In this document: positions 35,699 through 43,618 of the stretch, in pieces
Layout: each line of letters starts with the position of its first letter
Numbering within the stretch: position 1 is the first letter of the stretch
Assembly: GCA_944325625.1 (NCBI GenBank)
Contig: CALVAP010000007.1
Coordinates: 62,001-126,000, forward strand
DNA from: Candidatus Gastranaerophilales bacterium
GTDB lineage: Bacteria > Cyanobacteriota > Vampirovibrionia > Gastranaerophilales > Gastranaerophilaceae
DNA: 64,000 nt
Reading direction: 5' to 3'
Translations under genes and position numbers: made by a program
The notes under the pieces: generated by a model
What the model was told of the DNA's origin: nothing
Databases searched by the model: none
The model's input: the letters and a program-made list of their open reading frames with translations, nothing else

Positions 35699-36595
35699 TT
35701 AGCCGCCTAGCAAACTTAAAGCTATTGCTGGCATTTGGTTTGCTTGAGCAAGTACACTCGTTGATGTTTGTTGCAGAATTTGATATCTAATCATTTCCGA
35801 ACTTGCCTCTGCGACATCTACATCGAGGATTTTTGATTTTGCAGATTCCAAGCTAAGATTCATTGTTGTCAGGTTTGCAGAGTTAGACTCCATAGCATTC
35901 ATGTATGCACCCATAACGGATTTATCGTTTGTAATCTTTGTCAAAGCTTCATCAAGTAAACCTATATAATCCCTTATGTCTTGAGTTTCCCAAGTTGAAC
36001 CATCAATTGCACCGCCTGCAGCACCGCTTCCCAATGCAGTAATATCAAGACTTATTCCAAGAGCATCTGTCTGACAGTCCGTCAACGATGGAGCTATGTC
36101 TATAGCATTCAGCATTGGATCGGCATCTACCGCGTCCCCGTTGGGTCCCATTTGAATAAATAATGTTGTTACACTTCCGTCTATAAGACTTTTTCCGTTA
36201 AAGTTTGTTGTTAACGCAGTTGTATTAATTGTTTCAAGCCTTTGCTTAATTTCGTTCAAAATTGATTGTTTTGAGTTTTCGTCATAAATTTCGTTTGCCG
36301 CTTGAATACATAACTCACGAATTCTCTGAATATCTTCGGTTATAACCGTCAAACCGCCTTCTGCTGTTTGTATGAGGTTCAATCCGTCTTGGATATTACT
36401 CATTGCCTGTGAGTTACCTCTGATTTGTGCAGTCATCAATTCTGCTACACCCAAACCTGCTGCGTCATCTTTTGCACTGTTAATTCTCAAACCTGTTGAT
36501 AATTGTTGCAAAGTGTTGCTTAACGCACTTGTGTTCTTGTTTAAACTGTTCTGTCCAATCAACGACTGAACGTTTGTGTTTACTACTACTGACAT
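35699..36595 (-). CDS. flagellin
   Basis: A 298-residue flagellin with the canonical D0/D1 ends: N-terminal NVQSLIGQNSLNKN, LSTGLRINSAKDDAAGLGV and DGLNLIQTAEGGLTVITEDI; C-terminal AEASSEMIRYQILQQTSTSV and NQMPAIALSLLGG. The central variable domain is short. It should polymerise as the flagellar filament after export by the flagellar type III apparatus, whose genes are not in this window. AGGAGAG precedes the ATG, and a sigma-28-type promoter lies upstream. Transcribed alone. Confidence 0.95.
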   Translation of the reverse strand: MSVVVNTNVQSLIGQNSLNKNTSALSNTLQQLSTGLRINSAKDDAAGLGVAELMTAQIRGNSQAMSNIQDGLNLIQTAEGGLTVITEDIQRIRELCIQAANEIYDENSKQSILNEIKQRLETINTTALTTNFNGKSLIDGSVTTLFIQMGPNGDAVDADPMLNAIDIAPSLTDCQTDALGISLDITALGSGAAGGAIDGSTWETQDIRDYIGLLDEALTKITNDKSVMGAYMNAMESNSANLTTMNLSLESAKSKILDVDVAEASSEMIRYQILQQTSTSVLAQANQMPAIALSLLGG

Positions 36596-36638
36596 TTTTT
36601 CTCTCTCCTATAAATAATAGTTTTTACTTACACCACAA

Positions 36639-36665
36639 TTATCGACTATCACTTCTAATACTTTA
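36639..36665 (-). promoter_or_regulatory. sigma-28 (FliA/SigD-type) promoter of flagellin
   Basis: On the minus strand TAAA (36665-36662), exactly 15 bases, GTCGATAA (36646-36639); consensus is TAAA-N15-GCCGATAA, so only one base differs. The start would fall about 35 bases before the ribosome binding site. It predicts that a FliA-like sigma factor is encoded elsewhere. Confidence 0.8.
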
Positions 36666-36733
36666 GTTTAACTTTCGTGTATTTTCTATAAACAATTTCC
36701 CCAAAATTCTTGATATATTTGAACTTTAGCTGT

Positions 36734-36751
36734 ATTATACTAAAGTATAAT
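36734..36751. repeat. 18-bp palindrome containing divergent TATAAT boxes
   Basis: ATTATACT-AA-AGTATAAT, between flagellin and rsmE. Each arm contains a TATAAT in opposite orientation. The plus-strand box is 32 bases before the rsmE start. It could be a divergent promoter or operator. Confidence 0.6.
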
Positions 36752-36783
36752 ATTTCATACATATGATGTAGAAAGCCTAGCAT

Positions 36784-37521
36784 ATGCCACATTTTTTTAT
36801 CGAACAAAACGCAGTAAACAAAAGCATCATAACCATTTCGGACAAGGAAAATTACAATCATATAGCAAAATCCTTGCATATAAAAATCGGCGAAAAACTC
36901 TTGTTAATTGATAGTGAACAAACTCAGTATGAAACTGTTGTTGAGAAAATCACATCAAGTTCTATCATTACCAAAATAACAAAATCATATAAATCACATC
37001 GCATACTGCCCATAAACTTATACCTCGCGCAGGTAGTCCTTAAAAAAGAAGCTCAAATAAGCGCCATCCAAAAAGCCTGCGAACTCGGTATCAAAGGAAT
37101 TTTCCCACTTGTTTCTGATAATTGTGTTATTAAAAAGAGTTACATCAAAGAAAAAATTGATAAATATAACAAACTCTCGACAGAAGCTTCAAAACAGTGT
37201 GAAAGACCGGACATAGCTCCCGTTTATGACGTTTGTGAACTAGAGGATATTCTTGGCAACAATGACTTCGAAATAAAAATCGCATGCGTTGAAAAATATG
37301 CTAATTCTTCATTAAAAACTTTTTTAAATCAACTTAATTATGAAAAAGATGCCAAAATTCTTGTAATAATAGGGCCTGAAGGTGGTTTTTCCGAAAGGGA
37401 ATTCGAACTGTTTAAAACTTATAAAGTACCTATGGTTTCATTAGGTAATCTAATCTTAAGGGCTGATACTGCGGTTGTTACGGCCGTTTCTAACATAATT
37501 TACGGACTTGATAATGAATAA
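36784..37521 (+). CDS. rsmE: 16S rRNA (uracil-1498-N3)-methyltransferase
   Basis: A 245-residue SPOUT-class methyltransferase. The N-terminal PUA-like domain (PHFFIEQ, HIAKSLHIKIGEKLLLID) precedes the knot domain with IIGPEGGFSEREFELF and SLGNLILRADTAVVTAVS, which bind SAM. It methylates U1498 of 16S rRNA in the assembled small subunit. The stop overlaps the start of the next RNA-processing gene, so the two are coupled. Confidence 0.94.
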   Translation: MPHFFIEQNAVNKSIITISDKENYNHIAKSLHIKIGEKLLLIDSEQTQYETVVEKITSSSIITKITKSYKSHRILPINLYLAQVVLKKEAQISAIQKACELGIKGIFPLVSDNCVIKKSYIKEKIDKYNKLSTEASKQCERPDIAPVYDVCELEDILGNNDFEIKIACVEKYANSSLKTFLNQLNYEKDAKILVIIGPEGGFSEREFELFKTYKVPMVSLGNLILRADTAVVTAVSNIIYGLDNE

Positions 37522-38926
37522 TATAATTAAAAATATCAACGATGATGTTGTAATAAAACAAATAAAACCCTTCCTTAGCGAAACCGAGGCGTATCTTGTT
37601 GGCGGATATTTGCGTGATATTATGCTTGAAAAATCAAGCTACGATAGGGATATCGTACTTATCAATACAAATATTGAAACTATTGCGAAAAATATTGCTG
37701 AAAAGCTAAACGCCACTTTTATTGAACTTGATAAGGATTGGGGAATTTATCGGATTGTACTAAATGATAAGAAAAATTATATTGATTTTGCTAAGGCAGT
37801 TGACAACAGTATCGAAAAAGACCTCAAAAGACGCGATATAACAATAAATTCAATCGCATTTAACCTAAACACAAACACTTTTTTGGATCCAAATAATGGA
37901 ATTGCCGATATTAAAAATAAAATAATAAATGGAATCTGCGAAAAAAATTTTATAGAAGATCCCCTCAGACTACTTCGCGTTTTTAGATTTCAAAGCACAC
38001 TCGGTTTTGATATATCTGAGGAAACTTATAATATAATCAGCAAGCATACAAATCTGCTTGAAAACCCCGCAAAAGAACGTATTAACGCCGAACTAATAAA
38101 ACTTTTTGAAGGTGAAAATTCAACTTCTGCTATTAATTGCATGAACAAAAACGGCATGCTGGAACTTATTTTCCCATTCGTAAAAGAACTTAGAAAAATA
38201 CCCCCTAACTCACATCACCACTTGGATTTAATAAACCATTCCATTGAAACTGTTCACCAGATAGAAAAACTTCTCCCAACCATGCCAGCCAACGTCTTGG
38301 AGATTTTAAATCAAACACCATATGGAACAGTTAAAAAAACAGCCTTTTTAAAACTAGCAGCGTTTATGCATGACATAGGCAAGCCCTCCACCTGGACAAT
38401 CGACCCTAACTCCTTGCGACATAGATTTATATATCACGACTCCAAAGGTGCAGAGTTAGCCCCGACTTACCTAAAACAACTCAAGTTCTCAAAAAAACAA
38501 ATATCTTATATTCAAAAACTAATACGCAACCATATCTACCCATCAAACGTTAATATTAATAACGACAAGTCTATAATGAAATTTCTAAGAAAAATGGGTG
38601 ATGATACCATTGATGTAATAATTTTAGCCATGGCAGACAGACTCTCTGCTCGAGGAGAAGCAATCACAGAAGAAATAGTTTCTCAGAACCTAAACAACCT
38701 TAATATACTATTACAAAAATACTTCGAAAATCTTGAACAAATAAAACCTCTACCCAAACTACTGGACGGAAACGAGGTTATGGAGCTTTTGAATATTCCC
38801 CCCTCTCCGACACTCGGTAAAATCCTCTCCTTGCTTCATAATGCGCAAGAAGACGGAACTGTAACCAATCGCATCGAGGCAATAGAATTTGTCAAAGCTC
38901 AACGCTCAAAAAAACTACCAGTATAA
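37514..38926 (+). CDS. CCA-adding/poly(A) polymerase family nucleotidyltransferase with HD domain
   Basis: A 470-residue class II nucleotidyltransferase. LVGGYLRDIMLEKSSYDRDIV gives the GG and DxD motifs, LKRRDITINSIAFN motif B, EDPLRLLRVFRFQ the neck motif, and AKERINAELIKLF the base-recognition helix. A C-terminal HD domain (AFMHDIGKPSTW, IYHDSKGAELAPTYL) is fused, as in enzymes with added phosphohydrolase activity. ATG at 37514 is chosen over the TTG at 37508; it overlaps rsmE by 8 bases. It is a paralogue of the HD-less protein at 15 kb. Confidence 0.88.
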   Translation: MNNIIKNINDDVVIKQIKPFLSETEAYLVGGYLRDIMLEKSSYDRDIVLINTNIETIAKNIAEKLNATFIELDKDWGIYRIVLNDKKNYIDFAKAVDNSIEKDLKRRDITINSIAFNLNTNTFLDPNNGIADIKNKIINGICEKNFIEDPLRLLRVFRFQSTLGFDISEETYNIISKHTNLLENPAKERINAELIKLFEGENSTSAINCMNKNGMLELIFPFVKELRKIPPNSHHHLDLINHSIETVHQIEKLLPTMPANVLEILNQTPYGTVKKTAFLKLAAFMHDIGKPSTWTIDPNSLRHRFIYHDSKGAELAPTYLKQLKFSKKQISYIQKLIRNHIYPSNVNINNDKSIMKFLRKMGDDTIDVIILAMADRLSARGEAITEEIVSQNLNNLNILLQKYFENLEQIKPLPKLLDGNEVMELLNIPPSPTLGKILSLLHNAQEDGTVTNRIEAIEFVKAQRSKKLPV

Positions 38927-38930
38927 AATT

Positions 38931-38953
38931 AAAAGCGACTACTGCCGCTTTTT
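38931..38953 (+). terminator. terminator after the HD-domain nucleotidyltransferase
   Basis: AAAAGCG pairs with CGCTTTT across 8 bases, ending in T. Short stem, so moderate. Confidence 0.6.
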
Positions 38954-38958
38954 ACTAT

Positions 38959-39162
38959 TTATTTACTATTAACTTTTTCAAATTTATCTGTTGAAAGCCC
39001 TTTGTTATCAACCGACTTAACTTCCGGTTTTATTTCAGTATCGTTTTCTTTACAACACGGGCAATTACAACACTGAGTAGCTTTTACATCTTCCGAATTT
39101 CCCTTGAACAATGGTCTTATTGGCGTTGCTGCCATTGTGCTTGTGATGAAACTTACTTGCAT
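38959..39162 (-). CDS. 67-residue cysteine-cluster small protein
   Basis: The start at 39162 is set by GGAGGAA 4-5 bases upstream; a longer frame to 39192 is less likely. Near the middle is CCNCPCC, five cysteines in seven residues, suggesting metal binding (zinc, copper or iron-sulfur) or a redox role. It also has IRPLFKGNSED, an F-x-G motif resembling those in the unknown gene at 18.7-19.6 kb. There is no signal peptide. Function unknown. Confidence 0.65.
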   Translation of the reverse strand: MQVSFITSTMAATPIRPLFKGNSEDVKATQCCNCPCCKENDTEIKPEVKSVDNKGLSTDKFEKVNSK

Positions 39163-39261
39163 AATTTCCTCCTCACAGAACATGCTTTCCACAAAAATAT
39201 TATACCAATTTAACTATTAATTGTACATACTACAATCAATTTCTTAATAAATATTTTATAT

Positions 39262-40137
39262 CTAAAGATAAACAGCAGTATCTTCGATTAGTTTAATCTG
39301 GAATTTTGTTCCCTTATTAATAAAAAGCCTACCGCCTTTGGAGAAAAGAGCAATGGCCGGCGAAACCGCTACATTGGCAGCCAAAACAGTCACACCTCCG
39401 ACAAAGGTGATTGGTGTAAGGATTACCTCCAACCCGTCACCTGCAAACTTTTTCGTCAGCTGCCATGACTTTGAATAAAATTTCTGACCAGGCTTAATCG
39501 CTTTAGCTACACTTTTCCAGTAGGTATGTTTACCTTTTATATTATTTTGAAAAATCCTCTTATTGCCTACCATAATAATCTGAGCTTCTATTGGATAACT
39601 TCTTCCCTTGTAGATAAACTCGTCCACAGAAATAACAAGTAATCCTCCATTCGCTGAAATCTGAGGCAAATGCGAATCTTGAACCGTACCTATAAATTTC
39701 GTACCCGCAGGTATCGTTATGTATTTATTTACCTCCGGGAAAAGACTTGTAAAATAAATTTTAGAACCTATATTTGCCGAATCATCAACCGCTTGCTCTA
39801 TCCTCAGTTTGAATTTTGTACCCTTCTTAACAAGTACATAATCACCCGTATTTATAGGTTTTACCACACTTTGCGTTCCTGGCTGATATTGTTTCTTCTC
39901 AATCGGCTTGGATTGTAAAGATCCCTGTTTTTGAGGTTCTACCGTAGGAACCGAAGAAGGTTTGCCTTCATTTTTCAGACTATCGGGCAATTCCGGCAGA
40001 TACTCATCTCTTAGAGCATTTGCATCGTATTGTTTTATTATAACATCGTTTATGCTGTCATCTGCCCAGATTGTCTGCGCTTGTACCCCACTCGAAATTA
40101 TTGTCAGTAATAAAAATGATGTTATAAATTTCTTCAT
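39262..40137 (-). CDS. secreted/periplasmic protein of unknown function
   Basis: A 291-residue protein with a signal peptide (FITSFLLLTIISSGVQAQ). A Gln/Lys/Pro-rich linker (residues 55-95) is followed by two copies of a beta motif: KKGTKFKLRIEQAVDDSA at about 102 and INKGTKFQIKLIEDTAVYL at the C-terminus, with IPAGTKFIGTV between. This G-T-K-F motif and ANIGSKIYFTS resemble the periplasmic beta domains of VirB10/TrbI-type or envelope proteins, but I do not claim the family. LTPITFVGGVTVLAANVAVS is a hydrophobic segment. Confidence 0.65.
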   Translation of the reverse strand: MKKFITSFLLLTIISSGVQAQTIWADDSINDVIIKQYDANALRDEYLPELPDSLKNEGKPSSVPTVEPQKQGSLQSKPIEKKQYQPGTQSVVKPINTGDYVLVKKGTKFKLRIEQAVDDSANIGSKIYFTSLFPEVNKYITIPAGTKFIGTVQDSHLPQISANGGLLVISVDEFIYKGRSYPIEAQIIMVGNKRIFQNNIKGKHTYWKSVAKAIKPGQKFYSKSWQLTKKFAGDGLEVILTPITFVGGVTVLAANVAVSPAIALFSKGGRLFINKGTKFQIKLIEDTAVYL

Positions 40138-40146
40138 AACATCAGT

Positions 40147-40731
40147 TTAATAGAGAGAGAGAGATTTGTCTATTTTTAAGAGAGAATTTTTAAGAGATGA
40201 CGTACTAAGCCCAATTACATTGTTTTTGGAACCTTCAAGAGATTTTACAAAACTTTTATCAAGCTCCTGTATCCCATATGCCCCTGCTTTATCCAGAGGT
40301 TTTTTTGTTTCAACATATTCTTTTATTTGTGCCTCTGTCAGGTCTTGCAATGTTACAACACTTGTCGTCGCTTCAGAATAATACTCCTTTGTTTTTACAT
40401 CTACTACTGTTATTGCGGTCACTACAATATGAGATTTTCCACTCAGTTTTTTTAGTTCATTTATTGCATCTTTTTCATCCTTTGGCTTTAGAAGTATCTC
40501 GTTGCCTAAAACAACAACCGTATCTGCACCTATAACTATTGCATCATCATTAAGACGATTTGCAACATCCAACGCTTTATTCCTCGATACTTCCTTGATT
40601 AACTCATATGAAAAACTTTTCCCCTCTAAGTTCTCATCATATTGTGATGGAATAATTTCATAACTAAGCCCGAGAGTCCTCATCAACTCCTGACGACGCG
40701 GTGATTTTGATGCCAATATAATTCTTTTCAT
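40147..40731 (-). CDS. maf: Maf-like nucleotide pyrophosphatase
   Basis: A 194-residue Maf protein; the family hydrolyses dTTP/UTP or modified nucleotides to monophosphates. IILASKSPRRQELM at the N-terminus is diagnostic, followed by IGADTVVVLG with the catalytic Asp, and DKAGAYGIQ. Residues beyond Ser-Leu near the C-terminus are encoded by a (TC)6 repeat next to the stop. The ATG at 40731 is preferred over 40749: TATAAT ends 6 bases before it. Confidence 0.9.
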   Translation of the reverse strand: MKRIILASKSPRRQELMRTLGLSYEIIPSQYDENLEGKSFSYELIKEVSRNKALDVANRLNDDAIVIGADTVVVLGNEILLKPKDEKDAINELKKLSGKSHIVVTAITVVDVKTKEYYSEATTSVVTLQDLTEAQIKEYVETKKPLDKAGAYGIQELDKSFVKSLEGSKNNVIGLSTSSLKNSLLKIDKSLSLY

Positions 40732-40737
40732 ACATCC

Positions 40738-40766
40738 ATTATATGGCAAAAAACCTTTTCTCTCAA
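40738..40766 (-). promoter_or_regulatory. promoter of maf, leaderless arrangement
   Basis: TTGAGA (40766-40761), 17 bases, TATAAT (40743-40738), then 6 bases to the ATG at 40731. Confidence 0.6.
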
Positions 40767-40771
40767 TTTAT

Positions 40772-41020
40772 CTACTGAAGTGCGGATGCAATTGTCGGAT
40801 CTTTATATTTAGCTGTTCTTGCATTAATTGAATAACAAGCTTTTTTCAATCTTTGACTCAGTGCAAACATATTAGCCTGCATTGCTGCATAGTCCCTCAT
40901 CGCACTCATCATCTTTTCAGGATCTACCATTGATATCATATTTTCATGATTATCAACTTTTTCTTCTGCATATTTTTGCACCAACAACTGGTCAATCGTA
41001 TCCCTAGCCCCTATAGCCAT
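40772..41020 (-). CDS. 82-residue helical protein of unknown function
   Basis: A small, mostly helical, Met- and Ala-rich protein (MVDPEKMMSAMRDYAAMQANM). There is no signal peptide or membrane helix. AGGGA before the ATG at 41020 supports translation. It ends 41 bases before the maf start on the same strand, and the maf -35 box falls just upstream of its stop. No family recognised. Confidence 0.6.
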   Translation of the reverse strand: MAIGARDTIDQLLVQKYAEEKVDNHENMISMVDPEKMMSAMRDYAAMQANMFALSQRLKKACYSINARTAKYKDPTIASALQ

Positions 41021-41113
41021 TCCCTATTCTCCCTATATAAAATTATTCCCTTGGTTTTCCCTTACTTATATAAAAGATTTTTTTTTCCAAGAAATTGCCT
41101 TTTATTAAGTTCT

Positions 41114-41142
41114 TTGTAAAGAAACATTAAGCGTGATAAAAT
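41114..41142 (+). promoter_or_regulatory. promoter of xerC-like gene, leaderless arrangement
   Basis: TTGTAA (41114-41119), 17 bases, TAAAAT (41137-41142) with an extended -10 TG (TGATAAAAT), then 6 bases to the ATG at 41149. No ribosome binding site. Confidence 0.62.
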
Positions 41143-41148
41143 AACAGA

Positions 41149-42015
41149 ATGAACTCGCAATTGATTATGGAATATTTAGAATTTTTAGAAGTAGAACGGG
41201 GCTTAGCTCAAAACACACTCGAAGCATACAACCGTGATATGATACAGTTTTTTGACTTTATTGAAGCCCAAAACGTCTCAGACATAAACCAAATAAAAAG
41301 AATTCACATAAATCTCTATCTGAAATTCTTGAAAGAAAATAATCTCGCCCCCACCAGTCTGTCGAGAAAAATTGCTTCGCTTAAAGGATTTTTCTCTTGG
41401 CTAAATTCAATGCAAAAACTAAACTACAACCCTACACTCAGTATAGAACAACCAAAACTCTCTCAAAAACTCCCTAAAGTTTTATCAAGTGAAGAAGTTT
41501 CAACTATTCTTAAAAGTAAGCTCTCTAAGAGAGATAAAGCGATTATAGAAGTTATTTATGCTGCGGGACTAAGAGTCTCTGAACTTTGCGGGCTAAAAAT
41601 GACTAATATTGACTTAAATTCAAGATTTGTAAGATGCGTAGGAAAAGGTTCAAAAGAAAGAATTATACCAATAGGAAACATGGCAGTAAAGGCGGTGAAG
41701 TCTTATTTAAAAGAGAGAGATTATATACTTAAAAAGAATCAAATACAAACTCCGTTTATTTTCCTTAGAGAAAATGGAAAGCAAATTACAAGAAGCGACG
41801 TTTATCTCATTGTAAAGAATTTGGGAAAACTCATCAACAAAGAAATAACTCCGCATATACTAAGACATAGTTTTGCAACCCATTTGCTGGAAAATGGAGC
41901 AGATTTGAGGGTAGTTCAGGAGCTTCTCGGGCACAGCGACGTTTCTACAACTCAACTTTATACGCATGTTAGCAAGAAACGACTTAAGGAAATTTATTTT
42001 GCAATAAATCAATAA
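41149..42015 (+). CDS. tyrosine recombinase XerC/XerD type
   Basis: A 288-residue site-specific recombinase with the SAM-like N-terminal domain and full catalytic set: Arg142 (AAGLRVSEL), Lys166 (GKGSKE), His236-x-x-Arg239 (HILRHSFATHLLENGADLR), His262 (LLGHSDVSTT) and nucleophile Tyr271 (LYTHVS). Length and lack of mobile-element context fit the chromosomal Xer enzyme that resolves dimers at dif. Whether it is XerC or XerD cannot be decided here. No dif-like site was recognised nearby. Confidence 0.92.
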   Translation: MNSQLIMEYLEFLEVERGLAQNTLEAYNRDMIQFFDFIEAQNVSDINQIKRIHINLYLKFLKENNLAPTSLSRKIASLKGFFSWLNSMQKLNYNPTLSIEQPKLSQKLPKVLSSEEVSTILKSKLSKRDKAIIEVIYAAGLRVSELCGLKMTNIDLNSRFVRCVGKGSKERIIPIGNMAVKAVKSYLKERDYILKKNQIQTPFIFLRENGKQITRSDVYLIVKNLGKLINKEITPHILRHSFATHLLENGADLRVVQELLGHSDVSTTQLYTHVSKKRLKEIYFAINQ

Positions 42016-42056
42016 TTTTTTGATATAATACTAAAACAGTTGAAAAAGAGGAAAAC

Positions 42057-42452
42057 ATGATTGAACTAACATCAAATAAATTAGCCAGTGTTATCGCAAG
42101 AATTTTAGATGACAAACTTGGAAAAGACATAACAATACTTAATATTAGTAATGTTTCTGTTTTAGCCGACTATTTTGTAATAGTAACAGGTGACAGTACC
42201 CCGCAAGTTAAGGCATTGAGTTACGCTGTTCGCGACAAAATTAAACAACTCTTTGAACGTATACCGCTTCGAGATGAAAACGACAACAAAAATCGATGGA
42301 ACCTTCTTGACTATGGCGATGTAATAGTCCATGTTCTTCACCGAGATGAACGTGAAACATATGCTCTGGAAAAATTCTGGAACCACGCGCTTAAAATCGA
42401 ACGTGAAGCTTGGGAAAAAGAATCAGAAGAATACTCGGAATACACTAAATAG
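42057..42452 (+). CDS. rsfS: ribosomal silencing factor RsfS
   Basis: A 131-residue RsfS (Iojap) protein that binds L14 of the 50S subunit and blocks subunit joining when nutrients are short. The family core VSVLADYFVIVTGDSTPQVKAL and NRWNLLDYGDVIVHVLH and the Tyr-Leu-rich end are clear. A GAGGAAAA ribosome binding site precedes the ATG. The C-terminal tail is acidic. Confidence 0.94.
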   Translation: MIELTSNKLASVIARILDDKLGKDITILNISNVSVLADYFVIVTGDSTPQVKALSYAVRDKIKQLFERIPLRDENDNKNRWNLLDYGDVIVHVLHRDERETYALEKFWNHALKIEREAWEKESEEYSEYTK

Positions 42453-42490
42453 TAAAATTTTATTTCATCTAAAAATTTTTACAATTTAAG

Positions 42491-42519
42491 TTGACAATAA
42501 ATTATGCTTTAGGTATATT
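42491..42519 (+). promoter_or_regulatory. promoter of tRNA-Glu
   Basis: TTGACA (42491-42496), 17 bases, TATATT (42514-42519). The start would fall near 42526, nine bases before the mature tRNA. Confidence 0.85.
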
Positions 42520-42534
42520 ATTTACACAGTCCGA

Positions 42535-42610
42535 GCTCCCATCGTCTAGAGGCCTAGGACACATCCCTTTCACGGATGCGACAGGGGTTCAAATCCCCTT
42601 GGGAGTACCA
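42535..42610 (+). tRNA. tRNA-Glu (UUC)
   Basis: A 76-base cloverleaf. The acceptor GCTCCCA pairs with TGGGAGT (terminal G-T), the anticodon loop CTTTCAC gives UUC, the T arm is AGGGGTTCAAATCCCCT, and the CCA end is encoded. It stands alone with its own promoter and terminator. Confidence 0.96.
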
Positions 42611-42619
42611 TTTAATAAA

Positions 42620-42650
42620 AAAAAAAACGCCAATAAATGGCGTTTTTTTT
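42620..42650 (+). terminator. Rho-independent terminator after tRNA-Glu
   Basis: AACGCCA pairs with TGGCGTT across a short A-rich loop, flanked by A-run and T8, so it works on both strands and can also serve the convergent flagellin gene. Confidence 0.9.
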
Positions 42651-42660
42651 ATTCCCCAAA

Positions 42661-43497
42661 TTAGGATACTCCGGATATCAAGTCTAACACATTACTTTGG
42701 GTTTCAAATCCCGATTTAAGCACTGCTATTAGTGTCTCCTGAGTAAATTGGTTTTGCATCATGCCAATCATTGCCGATGCATAATCCGTATCCGCAATTT
42801 GAGAATATGAAGCCTGATTGTTGACTACGGAAGTCATATTTGTGCCTATAGAATCAATCAAACCTGTTTGTACTGCTGCAATCTCTGTTCTTTTCGTTGT
42901 TATGGTACTTAACATATCATCCGCAAGTTCCATAGCCTCTCTGGCACTCTGTGATGAAGTTACATCAAATTTCATTTCCTCTGGCATCTGAATATTCGGG
43001 TCATAAGAGATTACGGACTCTTGAGTAGAACCTGTTCCAACTTGAAAGTTAATATTTTCAGCCTTTGTCGAGGTATCATCACTTACCACATTTAAAACCT
43101 CTTTGCCATTATAGTTAACACTGGCAAGCGTTTTTTCTATACCGGCACTAAGCTCATCTATCTCAGCTTGTATTGCTTGTCTTTGTGCATCTGAATAGGT
43201 ATCGTTGGCGGCTTGCGTTGCCAACTCCTTGATACGCGATATTGAATCACCGACATTTGCCAAAGCAGAATCTGCTACAGATGTAAGATTAACACCCTGT
43301 TGTGCATTCTCGATTGCCGCATATCCGGACATGACATTCGTGTTCAAATTATTGGAAACGTACAAATCTGAAGGACTTATTTGCGAAAAACTTCCGCTCG
43401 CTATACTCTCTACAAATTTCATAAAATCTGCTTGAGTATTTGATAATGCTATTTGCGCTATATTTACTGCTGAAATTGAATCAATATTTATATTCAT
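42661..43497 (-). CDS. divergent flagellin-like protein
   Basis: A 278-residue protein with recognisable flagellin D1 regions: AIENAQQGVNLTSVADSALA and RIKELATQAANDTYSDAQRQ in the N-terminal half, and IADTDYASAMIGMMQNQFTQ plus FETQSNVLDLISG at the C-terminus. The first 60 residues lack the SGLRINSAxDDAAG motif and read instead ESIASGSFSQISPSDLYVS, so the D0 region is altered. It may be a minor filament protein, a hook-junction-like protein or a secreted paralogue. AAGGAG precedes the ATG; no sigma-28 box is seen, but TATAAT lies at 43546-43541. Confidence 0.8.
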   Translation of the reverse strand: MNINIDSISAVNIAQIALSNTQADFMKFVESIASGSFSQISPSDLYVSNNLNTNVMSGYAAIENAQQGVNLTSVADSALANVGDSISRIKELATQAANDTYSDAQRQAIQAEIDELSAGIEKTLASVNYNGKEVLNVVSDDTSTKAENINFQVGTGSTQESVISYDPNIQMPEEMKFDVTSSQSAREAMELADDMLSTITTKRTEIAAVQTGLIDSIGTNMTSVVNNQASYSQIADTDYASAMIGMMQNQFTQETLIAVLKSGFETQSNVLDLISGVS

Positions 43498-43618
43498 AAT
43501 TAACTCCTTATAAGTGTATAGTACCCACTTTTTGGAGATTATAACCTTTATGCGAAAAATTTTTTACAAATATTTATATTCAATGACACCATGCATATTC
43601 AAAAGCAAAATATATTTG

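Noticed and set aside
36655-36879. 74-codon minus-strand frame between flagellin and rsmE
   Set aside because: It overlaps the rsmE start, the sigma-28 promoter and the palindrome, and has no ribosome binding site.
40150-40164. AG dinucleotide repeat at the end of maf as a second phase-variation tract
   Set aside because: Six units only, at the last codons before the stop; slippage would change only a few C-terminal residues.
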